Shown: positions 35,915-44,803, counted from the stretch's first letter. The stretch is DNA of 64,000 nt from Clostridia bacterium (GCA_017461985.1 JAFTSA010000008.1:62001-126000), one strand, 5' to 3'. The notes: generated from the sequence alone by a model not told the origin. Numbers and translations: made by a program.

Positions 35915-35944
35915 TTATAAAAAAGGGCGCAAACCATTGCGCCC
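35915..35944 (-). terminator. Terminator after rplT, abutting the methyltransferase start
   Basis: Arms GGGCGCAA/TTGCGCCC with a four-base loop, followed on the minus strand by TTTTTTAT, which ends only a few bases before the ATG of the next gene. Incomplete termination would feed the methyltransferase-yebC-iscS-nifU genes. Confidence 0.88.
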
Positions 35945-35957
35945 TCTTCATTTTCAA

Positions 35958-36314
35958 TTATTTTGCAAGAGCTGCCTTTGCTTGATCACAAAGAGTTGTG
36001 AATGCTGCGGGGTCTGAAATTGCGATTTCGCTGAGAACCTTGCGGTTGAGGTCGATGCCTGCAACTTTAAGACCGTGCATAAGTGTTGAATAGCTCATGC
36101 CATTGAGACGTGCACCTGCGTTGATACGTGCGATCCAAAGCTTTCTGAAGTCACGCTTCTTGTTCTTTCTGCCGACGTATGCATAGTATCCACTGCGGAT
36201 GACTTGTTGCTTGGCGATACGGTAAAGGCGATGCATTCCACCGTAAAAGCCCTTTGCTTGCTTCATTATCTTTCTGCGCTTTTTGACTGCGTTTACTGCT
36301 CTCTTAATTCTCAT
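35958..36314 (-). CDS. rplT: 50S ribosomal protein L20
   Basis: A 118-residue primary rRNA-binding protein needed early in 50S assembly. The typical start [23 protein letters not shown] and the [13 protein letters not shown] motif are present. In Firmicutes and E. coli L20 also represses its own operon by binding the leader of infC or rpmI, which fits the long structured leader here. Confidence 0.98.
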   Translation of the reverse strand: MRIKRAVNAVKKRRKIMKQAKGFYGGMHRLYRIAKQQVIRSGYYAYVGRKNKKRDFRKLWIARINAGARLNGMSYSTLMHGLKVAGIDLNRKVLSEIAISDPAAFTTLCDQAKAALAK

Positions 36315-36326
36315 AGTTCAATCTCC

Positions 36327-36524
36327 TTATGCGTAGGGCAAGAGTCTCTTGAGTTCTGCTTCTTTGGTGTGGTCCATATATTGGGCCTTTCTCAGACTTC
36401 TCTTTCTCTTTGTGGTCTTCTTGGTGAGAATGTGGTCGTGACCACTGTGATCTGCCTTGTAATGACCGTTTGCGCTCTTTCTAAAACGCTTCTTTGCTCC
36501 GCTGTGGGTTTTTTGCTTGGGCAT
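36327..36524 (-). CDS. rpmI: 50S ribosomal protein L35
   Basis: A 65-residue basic ribosomal protein with the family start [20 protein letters not shown] and the [22 protein letters not shown] end. It lies between infC and rplT in the conserved operon. Confidence 0.98.
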   Translation of the reverse strand: MPKQKTHSGAKKRFRKSANGHYKADHSGHDHILTKKTTKRKRSLRKAQYMDHTKEAELKRLLPYA

Positions 36525-36547
36525 AATTTTATACTCCTTTGAATGAT

Positions 36548-37057
36548 TTACTTTTTGGCAGGAGCCAGAATTGTGAAAATGTTTCTGCCTTCCTGAGTGG
36601 GTTTCTTTTCAACTGTGCAGTCACCAACAAGTGCGATATAGTCGTTGATGATGTCAACTGCCAGTTCGGGGTGAGCCTGTTGACGACCTTTAAGACGGAT
36701 GGACGCCTTCACCTTGTTGCCTTCTGCAAGGAACTTTGCAGTTTGTGCAGCAAGACGGGTGGTGTCGCCAGTGTCAATGGTCGCTGAAAGGCGGATTTCC
36801 TTGATTTCAATGACCTTTTGATTCTTTTTGGCTTCCTTTTCTTTCTTTTGTTGTTCGTAACGATATTTGCCGTAGTCCATCAACTTGCAGGTTGCAGGAG
36901 TGACACCATCGGGTGAAACCTTGCAAAGGTCAAGGCCTTGTTCGTCTGCAATTTGTCTTGCCTCGTTGATGGAGATGACACCGTATTGTGTGCCGTCTGA
37001 ACCGATCAAGCGGACTTCTCTGTCACGAATTCTTTCATTGATTGTAAGTTCTTTCAT
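36548..37057 (-). CDS. infC: Translation initiation factor IF-3
   Basis: IF-3 keeps the 30S subunit free and checks start codons. The 169-residue protein has the N-domain ([17 protein letters not shown]), the basic linker ([16 protein letters not shown]) and the C-domain ([21 protein letters not shown]). The ATG at 37057 matches the family start; a longer in-frame extension to 37201 is untranslated leader. The ribosome binding site region is GGGGGT. E. coli infC starts with AUU, whereas here the codon is AUG, so that self-control is absent. Confidence 0.96.
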   Translation of the reverse strand: MKELTINERIRDREVRLIGSDGTQYGVISINEARQIADEQGLDLCKVSPDGVTPATCKLMDYGKYRYEQQKKEKEAKKNQKVIEIKEIRLSATIDTGDTTRLAAQTAKFLAEGNKVKASIRLKGRQQAHPELAVDIINDYIALVGDCTVEKKPTQEGRNIFTILAPAKK

Positions 37058-37520
37058 ATACCCCCAAAAGCCTTTAGGCTTTATGTTAATGACAAATGTC
37101 TTTCCTTCAACATGGATGTTTGCGAGCAGGTCCTCAACAAGTGAATTTTTGCCGGCAGGTCCCCGATTGAGTTTTGCACATCTTTTGATGTGGTGTGCCA
37201 CCCTATCACAGCGAGTTTATTTTGGGATATTTGGATGAGTGACGAGGAAAGTACTGCCATATCCCAGTGGTTTTTTGGTGGTATTTTGATGAGTTGCGAG
37301 GAAGATGTCTTTTCACAAGGCCGATGCGTACTTGTTGTACGTGAGGGTTTGTGCAAAGGCGTCTGACAAAGCAAATCGCGAAATAACGCCAAAAAATAAA
37401 AATGTTGAAGGGGCAAATCCGAACATCCTTCAACACTTTGGAAACTCACACTTTTGTGAGATACTTGTTTATGTTGACCGTGTCGCTTGGCTAGCGGTGA
37501 AAGGTTGTCCTTTTCTTTGC
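37058..37520 (-). promoter_or_regulatory. Long structured leader of infC-rpmI-rplT
   Basis: About 460 bases separate the promoter from infC. The leader contains an intrinsic attenuator early on (37388-37435), two copies of a 22-base element (37228-37249 and 37282-37303) and an eight-base inverted repeat TGGGATAT/ATATCCCA (37223-37266) that loops out the first copy. A copy of the attenuator's 5' arm (TGTTGAAGGA) recurs about 320 bases further on, near 37103-37112, and could compete for the 3' arm. This fits L20-dependent attenuation as known in Bacillus; the precise class was not tested. Confidence 0.65.
37388..37435 (-). terminator. Attenuator in the infC leader
   Basis: Nine-base arms TGTTGAAGG/CCTTCAACA with a 15-base loop, followed on the minus strand by TTTTTATTTTTT. 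It lies only about 85 bases past the predicted transcription start and upstream of no other gene than infC, so it must act as a regulated stop. Confidence 0.8.
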
Positions 37521-37526
37521 TCACTT

Positions 37527-37555
37527 ATATTAACAATTTATCCAAACTCTGTCAA
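37527..37555 (-). promoter_or_regulatory. Promoter of infC-rpmI-rplT
   Basis: Minus-strand TTGACA (37555-37550), 17-base spacer, TAATAT (37532-37527). Confidence 0.85.
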
Positions 37556-37713
37556 GCGCAATGATCAATTTTTTAATTTTTCTTCAAGACATTTTTTTGA
37601 TTTTGTCGGTTTTTGGTTTTTTGCGGATTCTATCCCTTGTTTTTCAGTAAAAAACGCATATTTTTGCCTAAAATTTCTTCATCACTTTAATGCGACAAAG
37701 TGTGTCAATTTAG

Positions 37714-37742
37714 TTGACGAATCGACTATATGGATATAAAAT
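37714..37742 (+). promoter_or_regulatory. Promoter of the surface peptidase gene
   Basis: TTGACG, 17-base spacer, TAAAAT. It is divergent from the infC promoter about 160 bases away; the stretch between is AT-rich and holds nothing else I can name. Confidence 0.8.
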
Positions 37743-37782
37743 AGTTTTATTCAATTTATTTTATCTATATGGAGGATACAAC

Positions 37783-40221
37783 ATGAAGAAGAAATTTTCA
37801 TTGATACTTCTTGCAGTACTTTTGGTGCTGGTCATGGCAACCTGTGTTGCTTGTGGCGACAATGACACTCCTGACACACCTACAAGCTATACAGTCACAA
37901 TTGACTTGCAAGACGGATCAACTCCTACAACACAAACAGTTGCGGCAGGTGGCACAGTCACACTCCCCAATGTGGACAACACCGCATACAAGACATTTAG
38001 AGGTTGGTTTACAAGCCCTGATGGTACTGGTCTTTGGTCAAAAAACACCCCCATCAATGCTGATATCACCATCTACGCATGCTGGAATCAACTGACCGCA
38101 AAAGTCACATTCTACCCCAACTATGAAGGTGGTGGAAAATCAACATCCAAACTATTGCCCCTCGGCGAGGCAGTAGCCTTCCCCGATGATCCCACAAGAG
38201 AATATTGGATCTTTGACGGTTGGTACACCGATGAAGCAGCGACAACAAAATATGACAATTCTCCCCTCACTGGTGAATTGAAGCTGTATGCAGGATGGAC
38301 AAGTGATCCCAGCCACACCCATGACTACAAAATGGAAGTCATAGATCCTACTTGCGAAGAAAGAGGTTGTGACCTCTACACTTGCTATTGTGGTGCAAGC
38401 TATGAAGACAACATTCTCCCTGCATTGGGACATAACCTTGCCTTTGACAATGATGACTACTTTGGCATGGTAGCATGCAGCAACGAAGGTTGTGATTTGG
38501 CAGAACGTATTGACAGTGAGCGTATCTATGACGATGTGTTTGTCTATACATTTGATGAAACAAGACAAGCAGAAATCGATGCTCTCTATCAAACAATCCT
38601 CACTACTTTGGAAGAAGCAGATGCATACGATGGCACACTTCACGTTTACGACGGCGACAAGACAACAGAATATTATCTTGCAAACCAAGCATTTGAAGAA
38701 CTCTTTGATGCATTCTATGAAGAAGTGACCTATGTCATCGAACAATATCAATATGCATACGTGTTCTACTGCGTTGACGAAGATGAACATACAGATGCAT
38801 ATGAAACCGTCAGCGAATACCGTATCAATATGGTCAGCGATTTCTATTCTCTCTATCGTTTGATTTACGAAACCCAATTCCGTGAATTCTTCTTCGACAA
38901 GATTGAAGGTGGTTGGACTGATGAAGATATCGCACAAGCACTCACCATGTCAGATACATACGGCGGTGAAGAATACGCAGCAATCAACACTCGTATCAGC
39001 GAAATCGAAGTTGAATTCCGCGAAATCGAAGACCCCTCAGAAGATCGCAACATGCCCAAACTTTACAAGGAATTTGTGGATCTCCAAAACCAACTTGCTG
39101 TGCTTGCTGGTTATAAGAACTATCCTGAATACGCATATGCAAATGTCTATGACAGAGATTACTCCCCTGAAGATGTTGCAGAAATGAGAAACTATGTCAA
39201 GACACACCTCAAAGATGTCTTTGAAGCGATTTACTCAGGCTATAGCGATGCTAGCAAAATCAGCCTTACAAAACTGCCCGAAGCAAGAAAATATTACAAT
39301 GCTCTCATGAGCGATTCAATCTTTAACTCAAAGGTGACAACAGATCTTGTCAAGGAATATTTCAAGGTTATGAACAGCACCGCAGGCGAACAAGACATCG
39401 ACTTCTACTATCACGCAAACGAACTGTTCAAGAACGGCAACTACTTCACTGGCAAGTACGATGGTGCATTCAACTACTGGATTAGCGCACAAGAAACTTC
39501 AATCCTCTACTTCGGACCCGGCTCATATAGTGGTGCATTCACCTTTGTTCACGAATTTGGTCACTACTATGCAGACAAATACACCAACGGCATCGGCATG
39601 TCATACGACCTTGCAGAAACCCACTCACAAGGTGACGAAATGCTCTTCCTCTCCTTCATCGAAGATCATCTCCCCAACAGTGTTCTCCGCGAAATGTACA
39701 GCAAAGTGTATTACGAAAACCTCTACAATATGTTTGCAATCATTATGCTTGCAACCGCAGTTGATGAATTCGAATACTGTGTTTACACAGACACTGCTCC
39801 CGATGGAACACCCAAGAAGTACTCTTCATCCAACTACAATTCACTCTTTATTGAGATCATGGAATCATATGGCATCTATGGAAAACTCAACAGTGCATAC
39901 TGGAGATACGTTGTCATTGAAGCACCTTGCTACTATATCTCATACGCAATGAGCGCTCTCCCCTGCGTCGAACTCCTCACCGTTGCAGAAACAGAAGGCT
40001 TTGAATCCGCACAAGCAAAATACTTGAAGCTCTACACCTTCACCGATGATCCCGCAAACGTTGAAGTTGACGAATACGGCGACAAGACAATCACTATCGG
40101 TTATGGCGAAACTCTTGAATACATTGGTCTCCACTCAATCTTTGATGAAGACATGTACAAAGCACTCAACACATACTTCTGCGAAACCGAAAAAGACTTC
40201 TCTTACCCCGATGCAGAATAA
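37783..40221 (+). CDS. Surface lipoprotein: InlB-type repeats fused to a PepF-like M3 metallopeptidase
   Basis: An 812-residue lipoprotein (lipobox TCVAC). Residues about 36-101 and 104-170 are two InlB-B/Flg_new repeats, each ending in the W-aromatic pattern (RGWFTSPDG, DGWYTDEAA). Next comes a Cys-rich segment (CEERGCDLYTCYCGASY ... ALGHNL) of a kind common in surface proteins of gut Clostridia. From about 230 on the protein is helical and carries HEFGH at 590-594 and a likely third zinc ligand, Glu612, as in M3 oligopeptidases; the layout resembles PepF. It would trim peptides outside the cell. Ribosome binding site GGAGG; codon use leans more to A/T-ending codons than neighbours. Confidence 0.85.
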   Translation: MKKKFSLILLAVLLVLVMATCVACGDNDTPDTPTSYTVTIDLQDGSTPTTQTVAAGGTVTLPNVDNTAYKTFRGWFTSPDGTGLWSKNTPINADITIYACWNQLTAKVTFYPNYEGGGKSTSKLLPLGEAVAFPDDPTREYWIFDGWYTDEAATTKYDNSPLTGELKLYAGWTSDPSHTHDYKMEVIDPTCEERGCDLYTCYCGASYEDNILPALGHNLAFDNDDYFGMVACSNEGCDLAERIDSERIYDDVFVYTFDETRQAEIDALYQTILTTLEEADAYDGTLHVYDGDKTTEYYLANQAFEELFDAFYEEVTYVIEQYQYAYVFYCVDEDEHTDAYETVSEYRINMVSDFYSLYRLIYETQFREFFFDKIEGGWTDEDIAQALTMSDTYGGEEYAAINTRISEIEVEFREIEDPSEDRNMPKLYKEFVDLQNQLAVLAGYKNYPEYAYANVYDRDYSPEDVAEMRNYVKTHLKDVFEAIYSGYSDASKISLTKLPEARKYYNALMSDSIFNSKVTTDLVKEYFKVMNSTAGEQDIDFYYHANELFKNGNYFTGKYDGAFNYWISAQETSILYFGPGSYSGAFTFVHEFGHYYADKYTNGIGMSYDLAETHSQGDEMLFLSFIEDHLPNSVLREMYSKVYYENLYNMFAIIMLATAVDEFEYCVYTDTAPDGTPKKYSSSNYNSLFIEIMESYGIYGKLNSAYWRYVVIEAPCYYISYAMSALPCVELLTVAETEGFESAQAKYLKLYTFTDDPANVEVDEYGDKTITIGYGETLEYIGLHSIFDEDMYKALNTYFCETEKDFSYPDAE

Positions 40222-40232
40222 TCAATCAAAAC

Positions 40233-40263
40233 AAAAACACCCAGCAAATGCTGGGTGTTTTAT
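40233..40263 (+). terminator. Intrinsic terminator after the surface peptidase gene
   Basis: Arms AAAACACCCAGC/GCTGGGTGTTTT with a four-base loop and a T-run. Confidence 0.9.
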
Positions 40264-40316
40264 TTTGCTCTTTTAATTGTTTTTTGATTTTGTTGTGATG
40301 AAATATACTTTTATAA

Positions 40317-41027
40317 TCAAAGATTATAGTGATCAAGGTCAACAGGCACAACGTGAGTGGCTGTAAGGGTGTTTTCTGTCACCCTGCAGCCGTAGGCTAT
40401 GACTTCCACTCCTTTGCTCTTTGCGTTGCGCAAAGCCTCTCCAAAGGCCTTGTGACGTGTGTCATTGGGGGTGAAGACCTTCATACCTTCCATTTGGATG
40501 ACGAAGACGATGCCTGCATACAATCCGCTCTCTTTCACCTTGACAAGTTCACCAAGGTGCTTGACTCCTCTCTCGGTAGGCGCATCGGGGAAAGATGCGA
40601 TGCCGTCACTTTCTAAGGTGACTCCTTTCACCTCAACGTAGCCCTCTCTGCCCTCTTCGTCCACAACGTAGAAATCAAAACGAGAGTCCCCATAGGTCTT
40701 TTCTGCCTTGACGGTGACAAGTTTTGAGAGCCCTGTCAGTTTGATGGTGCCGTTTAGTAAACTTTCACCAACCACTTTGTTTGGGGCTTGACTGTCCATA
40801 TTGACAAGAAGGCTACCCTTTTCTACGGCGATAAGGTCATAGTCAAGTTTTCTGCCCCTCCCCGAGTGATCCTCAAGATAGACGGGTGCACCCTCCACCA
40901 GCAACTCCTTGCATCTGCCTGTGTTTTTCACGTGGACGGGGATTTTATTGCCGTCTAGGTCAACCACCGCTACAAAGCGATTAGGACGCTCCAAAAAGCG
41001 TGCTTTGACTATCTTGCCGTACTGCAT
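40317..41027 (-). CDS. sfsA: SfsA family DNA-binding/nuclease-like protein
   Basis: SfsA was named for stimulating sugar fermentation in E. coli; structure places it among OB-fold plus PD-(D/E)XK-like proteins. The 236-residue protein has RFLERPNRFVAVVDLDG, HVKNTGRCKELL, DSQAPNKVV, the SRFDFYV and EVKGVTL acidic motif and FPDAPTERGVKHLGEL. The ATG at 41027 has GGAGAAAA upstream. It overlaps the Nudix gene by 19 bases, so both form one operon. Confidence 0.94.
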   Translation of the reverse strand: MQYGKIVKARFLERPNRFVAVVDLDGNKIPVHVKNTGRCKELLVEGAPVYLEDHSGRGRKLDYDLIAVEKGSLLVNMDSQAPNKVVGESLLNGTIKLTGLSKLVTVKAEKTYGDSRFDFYVVDEEGREGYVEVKGVTLESDGIASFPDAPTERGVKHLGELVKVKESGLYAGIVFVIQMEGMKVFTPNDTRHKAFGEALRNAKSKGVEVIAYGCRVTENTLTATHVVPVDLDHYNL

Positions 41028-41398
41028 TTGATTTTCTCCAAAATTTCTTTGTCGGCAGGACAAAACTCGTAGTTGTCAATCTCGTCTGCACTTATCCATT
41101 TAAGGTCGGCGTGCTCAAGGAGTTTAGGCTCACCCGACATTATTTCTGCATTGAAAAGGACAAGACGTATTGTTATGTCGGGATAGACGTGGTGAACAGT
41201 GCAGAAAACGTCAAGGGGTTTGACGGTGACGTCCAACTCCTCTTTGCACTCACGGACAAGGGCGTCCTCACGGGATTCACCCTTTTCCACCTTTCCGCCA
41301 ACAAACTCCCAAAGGAGTGCTCTTGCCTTGTTTTCAGGGCGTTGACAAATCATAAACTTTCCGTCTTTCCAAATGAGCCCTGCCACAACTTCAACCAT
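41009..41398 (-). CDS. Nudix hydrolase, MutT-like
   Basis: A 129-residue Nudix enzyme, similar to the (deoxy)nucleoside triphosphate pyrophosphohydrolases that remove oxidised nucleotides. The Nudix box runs GGKVEKGESREDALVRECKEE followed by LDV, so the glycine near the end of the box is replaced by Asp, a tolerated change. The front (MVEVVAGLIWKDGKFMICQR) is typical of MutT. The ATG at 41398 follows AGAGGA; an upstream GTG/ATG extension covers the leader palindrome and is rejected. Promoter and palindrome lie upstream. Confidence 0.9.
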   Translation of the reverse strand: MVEVVAGLIWKDGKFMICQRPENKARALLWEFVGGKVEKGESREDALVRECKEELDVTVKPLDVFCTVHHVYPDITIRLVLFNAEIMSGEPKLLEHADLKWISADEIDNYEFCPADKEILEKIKCSTAR

Positions 41399-41410
41399 AA
41401 TAGTCCTCTC

Positions 41411-41424
41411 GTATGCGCGCATAC
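41411..41424. promoter_or_regulatory. Perfect 14-bp palindrome GTATGCGCGCATAC in the Nudix leader
   Basis: It lies between the promoter and the start codon of the Nudix gene, 12 bases upstream of the ATG, next to further ATACGC-type half repeats. It could be a repressor operator or a leader hairpin covering the ribosome binding site. Confidence 0.5.
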
Positions 41425-41455
41425 ACATACGCACACGCCTGCATTTTATAGTGAT

Positions 41456-41484
41456 ATATTATCCTAACCCACACTTTAAGTCAA
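41456..41484 (-). promoter_or_regulatory. Promoter of the Nudix-sfsA pair
   Basis: Minus-strand TTGACT (41484-41479), 17-base spacer, TAATAT (41461-41456). Confidence 0.8.
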
Positions 41485-41523
41485 CAAAAAGAAGTTTTAG
41501 CCTTGAAAATCAAGAGCAACGCA

Positions 41524-41550
41524 ACAAAAAAGGCACTCGTTTGAGTGCCT
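41524..41550 (-). terminator. Terminator with GGCACTC stem
   Basis: Arms AGGCACTC/GAGTGCCT with a four-base loop; on the minus strand a TTTTTT run follows. It would end the small gene at 41628-41819. Confidence 0.8.
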
Positions 41551-41627
41551 GAATTCAATATATTTCACCGACTTATATCGCTATATTGGTGATGATACGT
41601 GCTTTGTCTTATTCTCGAATGCTTAAC

Positions 41628-41819
41628 TCAGCGTCTTTTGTAAATTTTATTGACTTGCTGCCTATCAAGTCTGTTTCCGGCTGAACCCGGATCCATATTT
41701 TCAACGGGAGGTACCCAGCTGGGCATTTCCTTTTCGTGGGCATTATTATACCAACACTCTTCTTCTTGTTTTTTGTCTTTTCCAATGATTTTGAGCCAAA
41801 GTTTCTTAAACGCGTTCAT
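41628..41819 (-). CDS. Small soluble protein of unknown function, 63 residues
   Basis: An ATG at 41819 with a strong ribosome binding site (GGAGG, six bases before) opens a 63-residue frame: MNAFKKLWLKIIGKDKKQEE, then CWYNNAHEKEMPSWVPPVEN and a basic end RLDRQQVNKIYKRR. The amphipathic start could lie on the membrane. No family recognised. Its own terminator follows about 80 bases later, and the ribosome binding site makes it a real gene. Confidence 0.7.
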   Translation of the reverse strand: MNAFKKLWLKIIGKDKKQEEECWYNNAHEKEMPSWVPPVENMDPGSAGNRLDRQQVNKIYKRR

Positions 41820-41874
41820 ATTTGCCTCCTGATTGAATTTTACCACGCACTTAACCGCTTGTCAACACCACCCA

Positions 41875-41906
41875 AACAAAAAAAGGCACTCGGTCGAGTG
41901 CCTTTT
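41875..41906 (-). terminator. Terminator of ppdK with GGCACTC stem
   Basis: Arms AAAAGGCACTC/GAGTGCCTTTT with loop GGTC (plus strand) and, on the minus strand, TTTTTTTG after the stem. A member of the recurrent terminator family. Confidence 0.9.
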
Positions 41907-41934
41907 GTTGTTGTTTGATTGTCAAGCGACTTTC

Positions 41935-44571
41935 TTACTTTCTATCCTTGATTGCTGCTTGTGCTGCTGCAAGTCTTGCGATAGGAACGCGGAAAGGTGA
42001 ACAGCTGACGTAGTCGAGGCCTGCGCCGTGGCAGAATTCAACTGATGTGGGATCGCCACCGTGTTCGCCACAGATGCCGAGGTGGATGTCAGGGCGAGTT
42101 GCTCTGCCGAGGGTTGCTGCCATCTTGACAAGCTTGCCAACGCCAGTTTGGTCAAGTCTTGCGAAGGGATCGTTTTCGTAGATCTTCTTATCGTAGTATG
42201 CGCCGAGGAACTTGCCTGCATCGTCACGGCTGAAGCCGAAGGTCATTTGGGTAAGGTCGTTGGTGCCGAATGAGAAGAATTCTGCTTCCTTTGCGATTTC
42301 GTCTGCGGTGAGTGCTGCTCTGGGGATTTCAATCATTGTGCCCACAAGATACTTCATGTCAACGCCTGCTGCTGCGATGGTTTCATCTGCGGTCTTGACG
42401 ACGACGTCCTTGACGTACTTGAGTTCCTTGATTTCGCCAACGAGAGGAATCATGATTTCAGGAACCATATTCCATTCGGGGTGACGCTTTTGGACGTTGA
42501 TTGCTGCGCCGATGACTGCCTTTGTTTGCATGACTGCGATTTCAGGATATGTGACTGCAAGACGGCAACCTCTGTGACCCATCATGGGGTTGAATTCGTG
42601 GAGGCCTGCGATGACTGCCTTGACGTCTGCGACGGTCATATCCATATCTTTTGCAAGTGCTGCGATTTCGTCTTCTGCGGTAGGAACGAATTCGTGGAGA
42701 GGAGGATCTAAGAAGCGGATGGTGACGGGGCAACCTTCAAGTGCTTCGTAGATGCCTTCAAAGTCTGATTGTTGCATGGGGAGGAGCTTTTCAAGTGCAA
42801 CTTCTCTCTTTTCAACTGAGTCAGACACGATCATTTGACGCATTGCGTGGATTCTGTCTGCTTCAAAGAACATATGTTCTGTTCTGCAGAGGCCGATGCC
42901 TTCTGCGCCCAGTTCACGTGCTTTTCTTGCATCCTTGGGAGTGTCTGCATTGGTGCGGACTTGGAGTCTGCGGAACTTGTCTGCCCAACCCATGATTCTG
43001 CCAAAGTTGCCACTGATTGCTGCGTCAACTGTGGGGATTGCTTCGCCGTAGATATTGCCGGTTGAGCCGTCGATTGAAATGACGTCGCCTTCATGATAGA
43101 CTTTGCCACCAAGTTCGAACTTCTTGTTTTCTTCATCCATTTTGATTTCACTGCAACCTGAGACGCAGCATGTTCCCATACCACGTGCAACAACTGCTGC
43201 GTGTGAGGTCATACCACCGCGGACGGTGAGGATGCCTTGTGATGACTTCATACCGGTGATGTCTTCGGGTGAGGTTTCAAGACGGACAAGGACCACTTTC
43301 TTGCCTGCTGCGTTCCAGCTTTCAGCATCCTCTGCTGTGAAGACGATTTGACCGCATGCTGCACCGGGTGATGCACCAAGACCCTTACCGATGGGGGTTG
43401 CTGCCTTCAGTGCCTTTGCGTCGAATTGGGGATGGCGAAGTGTGTCAAGGTTTCTAGGTTCAATCATCATGACTGCTTCTTCTTCAGTTCTCATGCCTTC
43501 GTCAACGAGGTCGCAAGCAATTTGGAGTGCTGCTTGTGCAGTACGCTTGCCGTTTCTTGTTTGGAGCATATAGAGTTTGCCGTTTTCAACTGTGAATTCC
43601 ATATCTTGCATATCGCGATAGTGGTTTTCAAGGAATGAGCAAACGTCGGTGAATTGCTTGTATGCTTCGGGGAACTTTTCTGCCATCTTTGCAATGGGCA
43701 TAGGTGTACGGACACCTGCGACGACGTCTTCACCTTGTGCATTGACGAGGAATTCGCCCATGAGTTTCTTTTCGCCGGTGGCGGGATCACGTGTGAATGC
43801 AACGCCTGTGCCTGAGTTGTCGTTGAGGTTGCCAAAGACCATGGGCATCACGTTGACTGCTGTACCCCAGCTGTAGGGGATGTCATTGTCACGACGATAG
43901 ACGTTTGCACGGGGGTTGTCCCAGCTGCGGAAGACTGCACGGATTGCTTCGTAAAGTTGCACTTTGGGGTCGGTGGGGAAATCTTCGCCGATCTTTGCCT
44001 TGTATTCTGCCTTGAATGCAGTTGCAAGTTCCTTGAGGTCGTCTGCGGTCAGTTCGATGTCTGACACGACGCCTTTTCTTTCTTTCATTTCGTCAATGAG
44101 TTCTTCAAAGTACTTCTTGCCCACTTCCATAACGACGTCTGAGAACATTTGGATGAATCTTCTGTATGAGTCGTAGACGAATCTTCTGAATTTGGGGTCA
44201 GGGTTTCTTGAAATCATTGATTCAACAACTTCGTCATTGAGACCAAGGTTGAGGATTGTGTCCATCATGCCAGGCATTGATGCTCTTGCGCCTGAACGGA
44301 CTGACACGAGAAGGGGATTTTCAAGGTCACCAAACTTCTTGCCGTTGATGGTTTCCATTTTTTCGACGTTTGCCATGATTTCTGCCATGATGTCGTCGTT
44401 GATTCTTCTGCCGTCTTCATAATATTGTGTGCAGGCTTCAGTTGTGATGGTGAAACCTTGAGGGACGGGAAGACCGATGTGTGTCATTTCGGCGAGGTTT
44501 GCGCCTTTACCGCCGAGGAGTTCACGCATTGATGCATTGCCTTCGCTGAACAGATAGCAATATTTTTTCAT
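41935..44571 (-). CDS. ppdK: Pyruvate, phosphate dikinase
   Basis: PPDK interconverts pyruvate, ATP and phosphate with PEP, AMP and pyrophosphate, and in anaerobes often runs in glycolysis toward pyruvate and ATP. The 878-residue protein has the ATP-grasp domain at the start (FSEGNASMRELLGGKGANLAEM), the central phosphohistidine site GGMTSHAAVVARGMG and the C-terminal PEP/pyruvate barrel ending with LGICGEHGGDP. Length matches the family. Ribosome binding site GGAGG. It is a single-gene unit. Confidence 0.98.
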   Translation of the reverse strand: MKKYCYLFSEGNASMRELLGGKGANLAEMTHIGLPVPQGFTITTEACTQYYEDGRRINDDIMAEIMANVEKMETINGKKFGDLENPLLVSVRSGARASMPGMMDTILNLGLNDEVVESMISRNPDPKFRRFVYDSYRRFIQMFSDVVMEVGKKYFEELIDEMKERKGVVSDIELTADDLKELATAFKAEYKAKIGEDFPTDPKVQLYEAIRAVFRSWDNPRANVYRRDNDIPYSWGTAVNVMPMVFGNLNDNSGTGVAFTRDPATGEKKLMGEFLVNAQGEDVVAGVRTPMPIAKMAEKFPEAYKQFTDVCSFLENHYRDMQDMEFTVENGKLYMLQTRNGKRTAQAALQIACDLVDEGMRTEEEAVMMIEPRNLDTLRHPQFDAKALKAATPIGKGLGASPGAACGQIVFTAEDAESWNAAGKKVVLVRLETSPEDITGMKSSQGILTVRGGMTSHAAVVARGMGTCCVSGCSEIKMDEENKKFELGGKVYHEGDVISIDGSTGNIYGEAIPTVDAAISGNFGRIMGWADKFRRLQVRTNADTPKDARKARELGAEGIGLCRTEHMFFEADRIHAMRQMIVSDSVEKREVALEKLLPMQQSDFEGIYEALEGCPVTIRFLDPPLHEFVPTAEDEIAALAKDMDMTVADVKAVIAGLHEFNPMMGHRGCRLAVTYPEIAVMQTKAVIGAAINVQKRHPEWNMVPEIMIPLVGEIKELKYVKDVVVKTADETIAAAGVDMKYLVGTMIEIPRAALTADEIAKEAEFFSFGTNDLTQMTFGFSRDDAGKFLGAYYDKKIYENDPFARLDQTGVGKLVKMAATLGRATRPDIHLGICGEHGGDPTSVEFCHGAGLDYVSCSPFRVPIARLAAAQAAIKDRK

Positions 44572-44710
44572 TTGAAATCCTCCAATTAGATTTTCATTTA
44601 TGTTTTTTTTATTTGTTCGGTTGATTTTCGGTTATTTTTCGCGGAAATCCGCAGTTTTCAGTGCTTTTTGTGAGTTTTGACTCTCTATATAAATAACCAA
44701 GTGCGTATAT

Positions 44711-44739
44711 AATATACTCACGCTCAACTATGTTAGCAA
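44711..44739 (-). promoter_or_regulatory. Promoter of ppdK
   Basis: Minus-strand TTGCTA (44739-44734), 17-base spacer, TATATT (44716-44711). The leader of about 130 bases contains a small GCGGA/TCCGC hairpin (44641-44652). Confidence 0.65.
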
Positions 44740-44768
44740 AAATGCAGTATTTTTGCAACCAATTTTAG

Positions 44769-44797
44769 TTGGCAAAGTGATTTTTTTTTGCTAGAAT
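44769..44797 (+). promoter_or_regulatory. Promoter of corA
   Basis: TTGGCA, 17-base spacer, TAGAAT. Confidence 0.75.
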
Positions 44798-44803
44798 AAA
44801 GTC

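Noticed and set aside
36548..37201. IF-3 reading frame extended by 48 residues
   Set aside because: The extension has no ribosome binding site, overlaps leader RNA structure and is absent from the IF-3 family; the ATG at 37057 matches homologues.
37192..37204. T-box-like AGGGTGGCACACC in the infC leader (minus strand)
   Set aside because: The first nine bases match the T-box core, but the ACCGCG end is missing and no terminator with a T-run follows. The real terminator lies upstream of it. The operon is more likely under L20 control.
37081..37524. 147-residue frame (GTG start) over the infC leader
   Set aside because: The GTG lies at or before the predicted transcription start, composition is not protein-like and it crosses the attenuator and structured leader. 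A short leader peptide at its beginning cannot be fully excluded.
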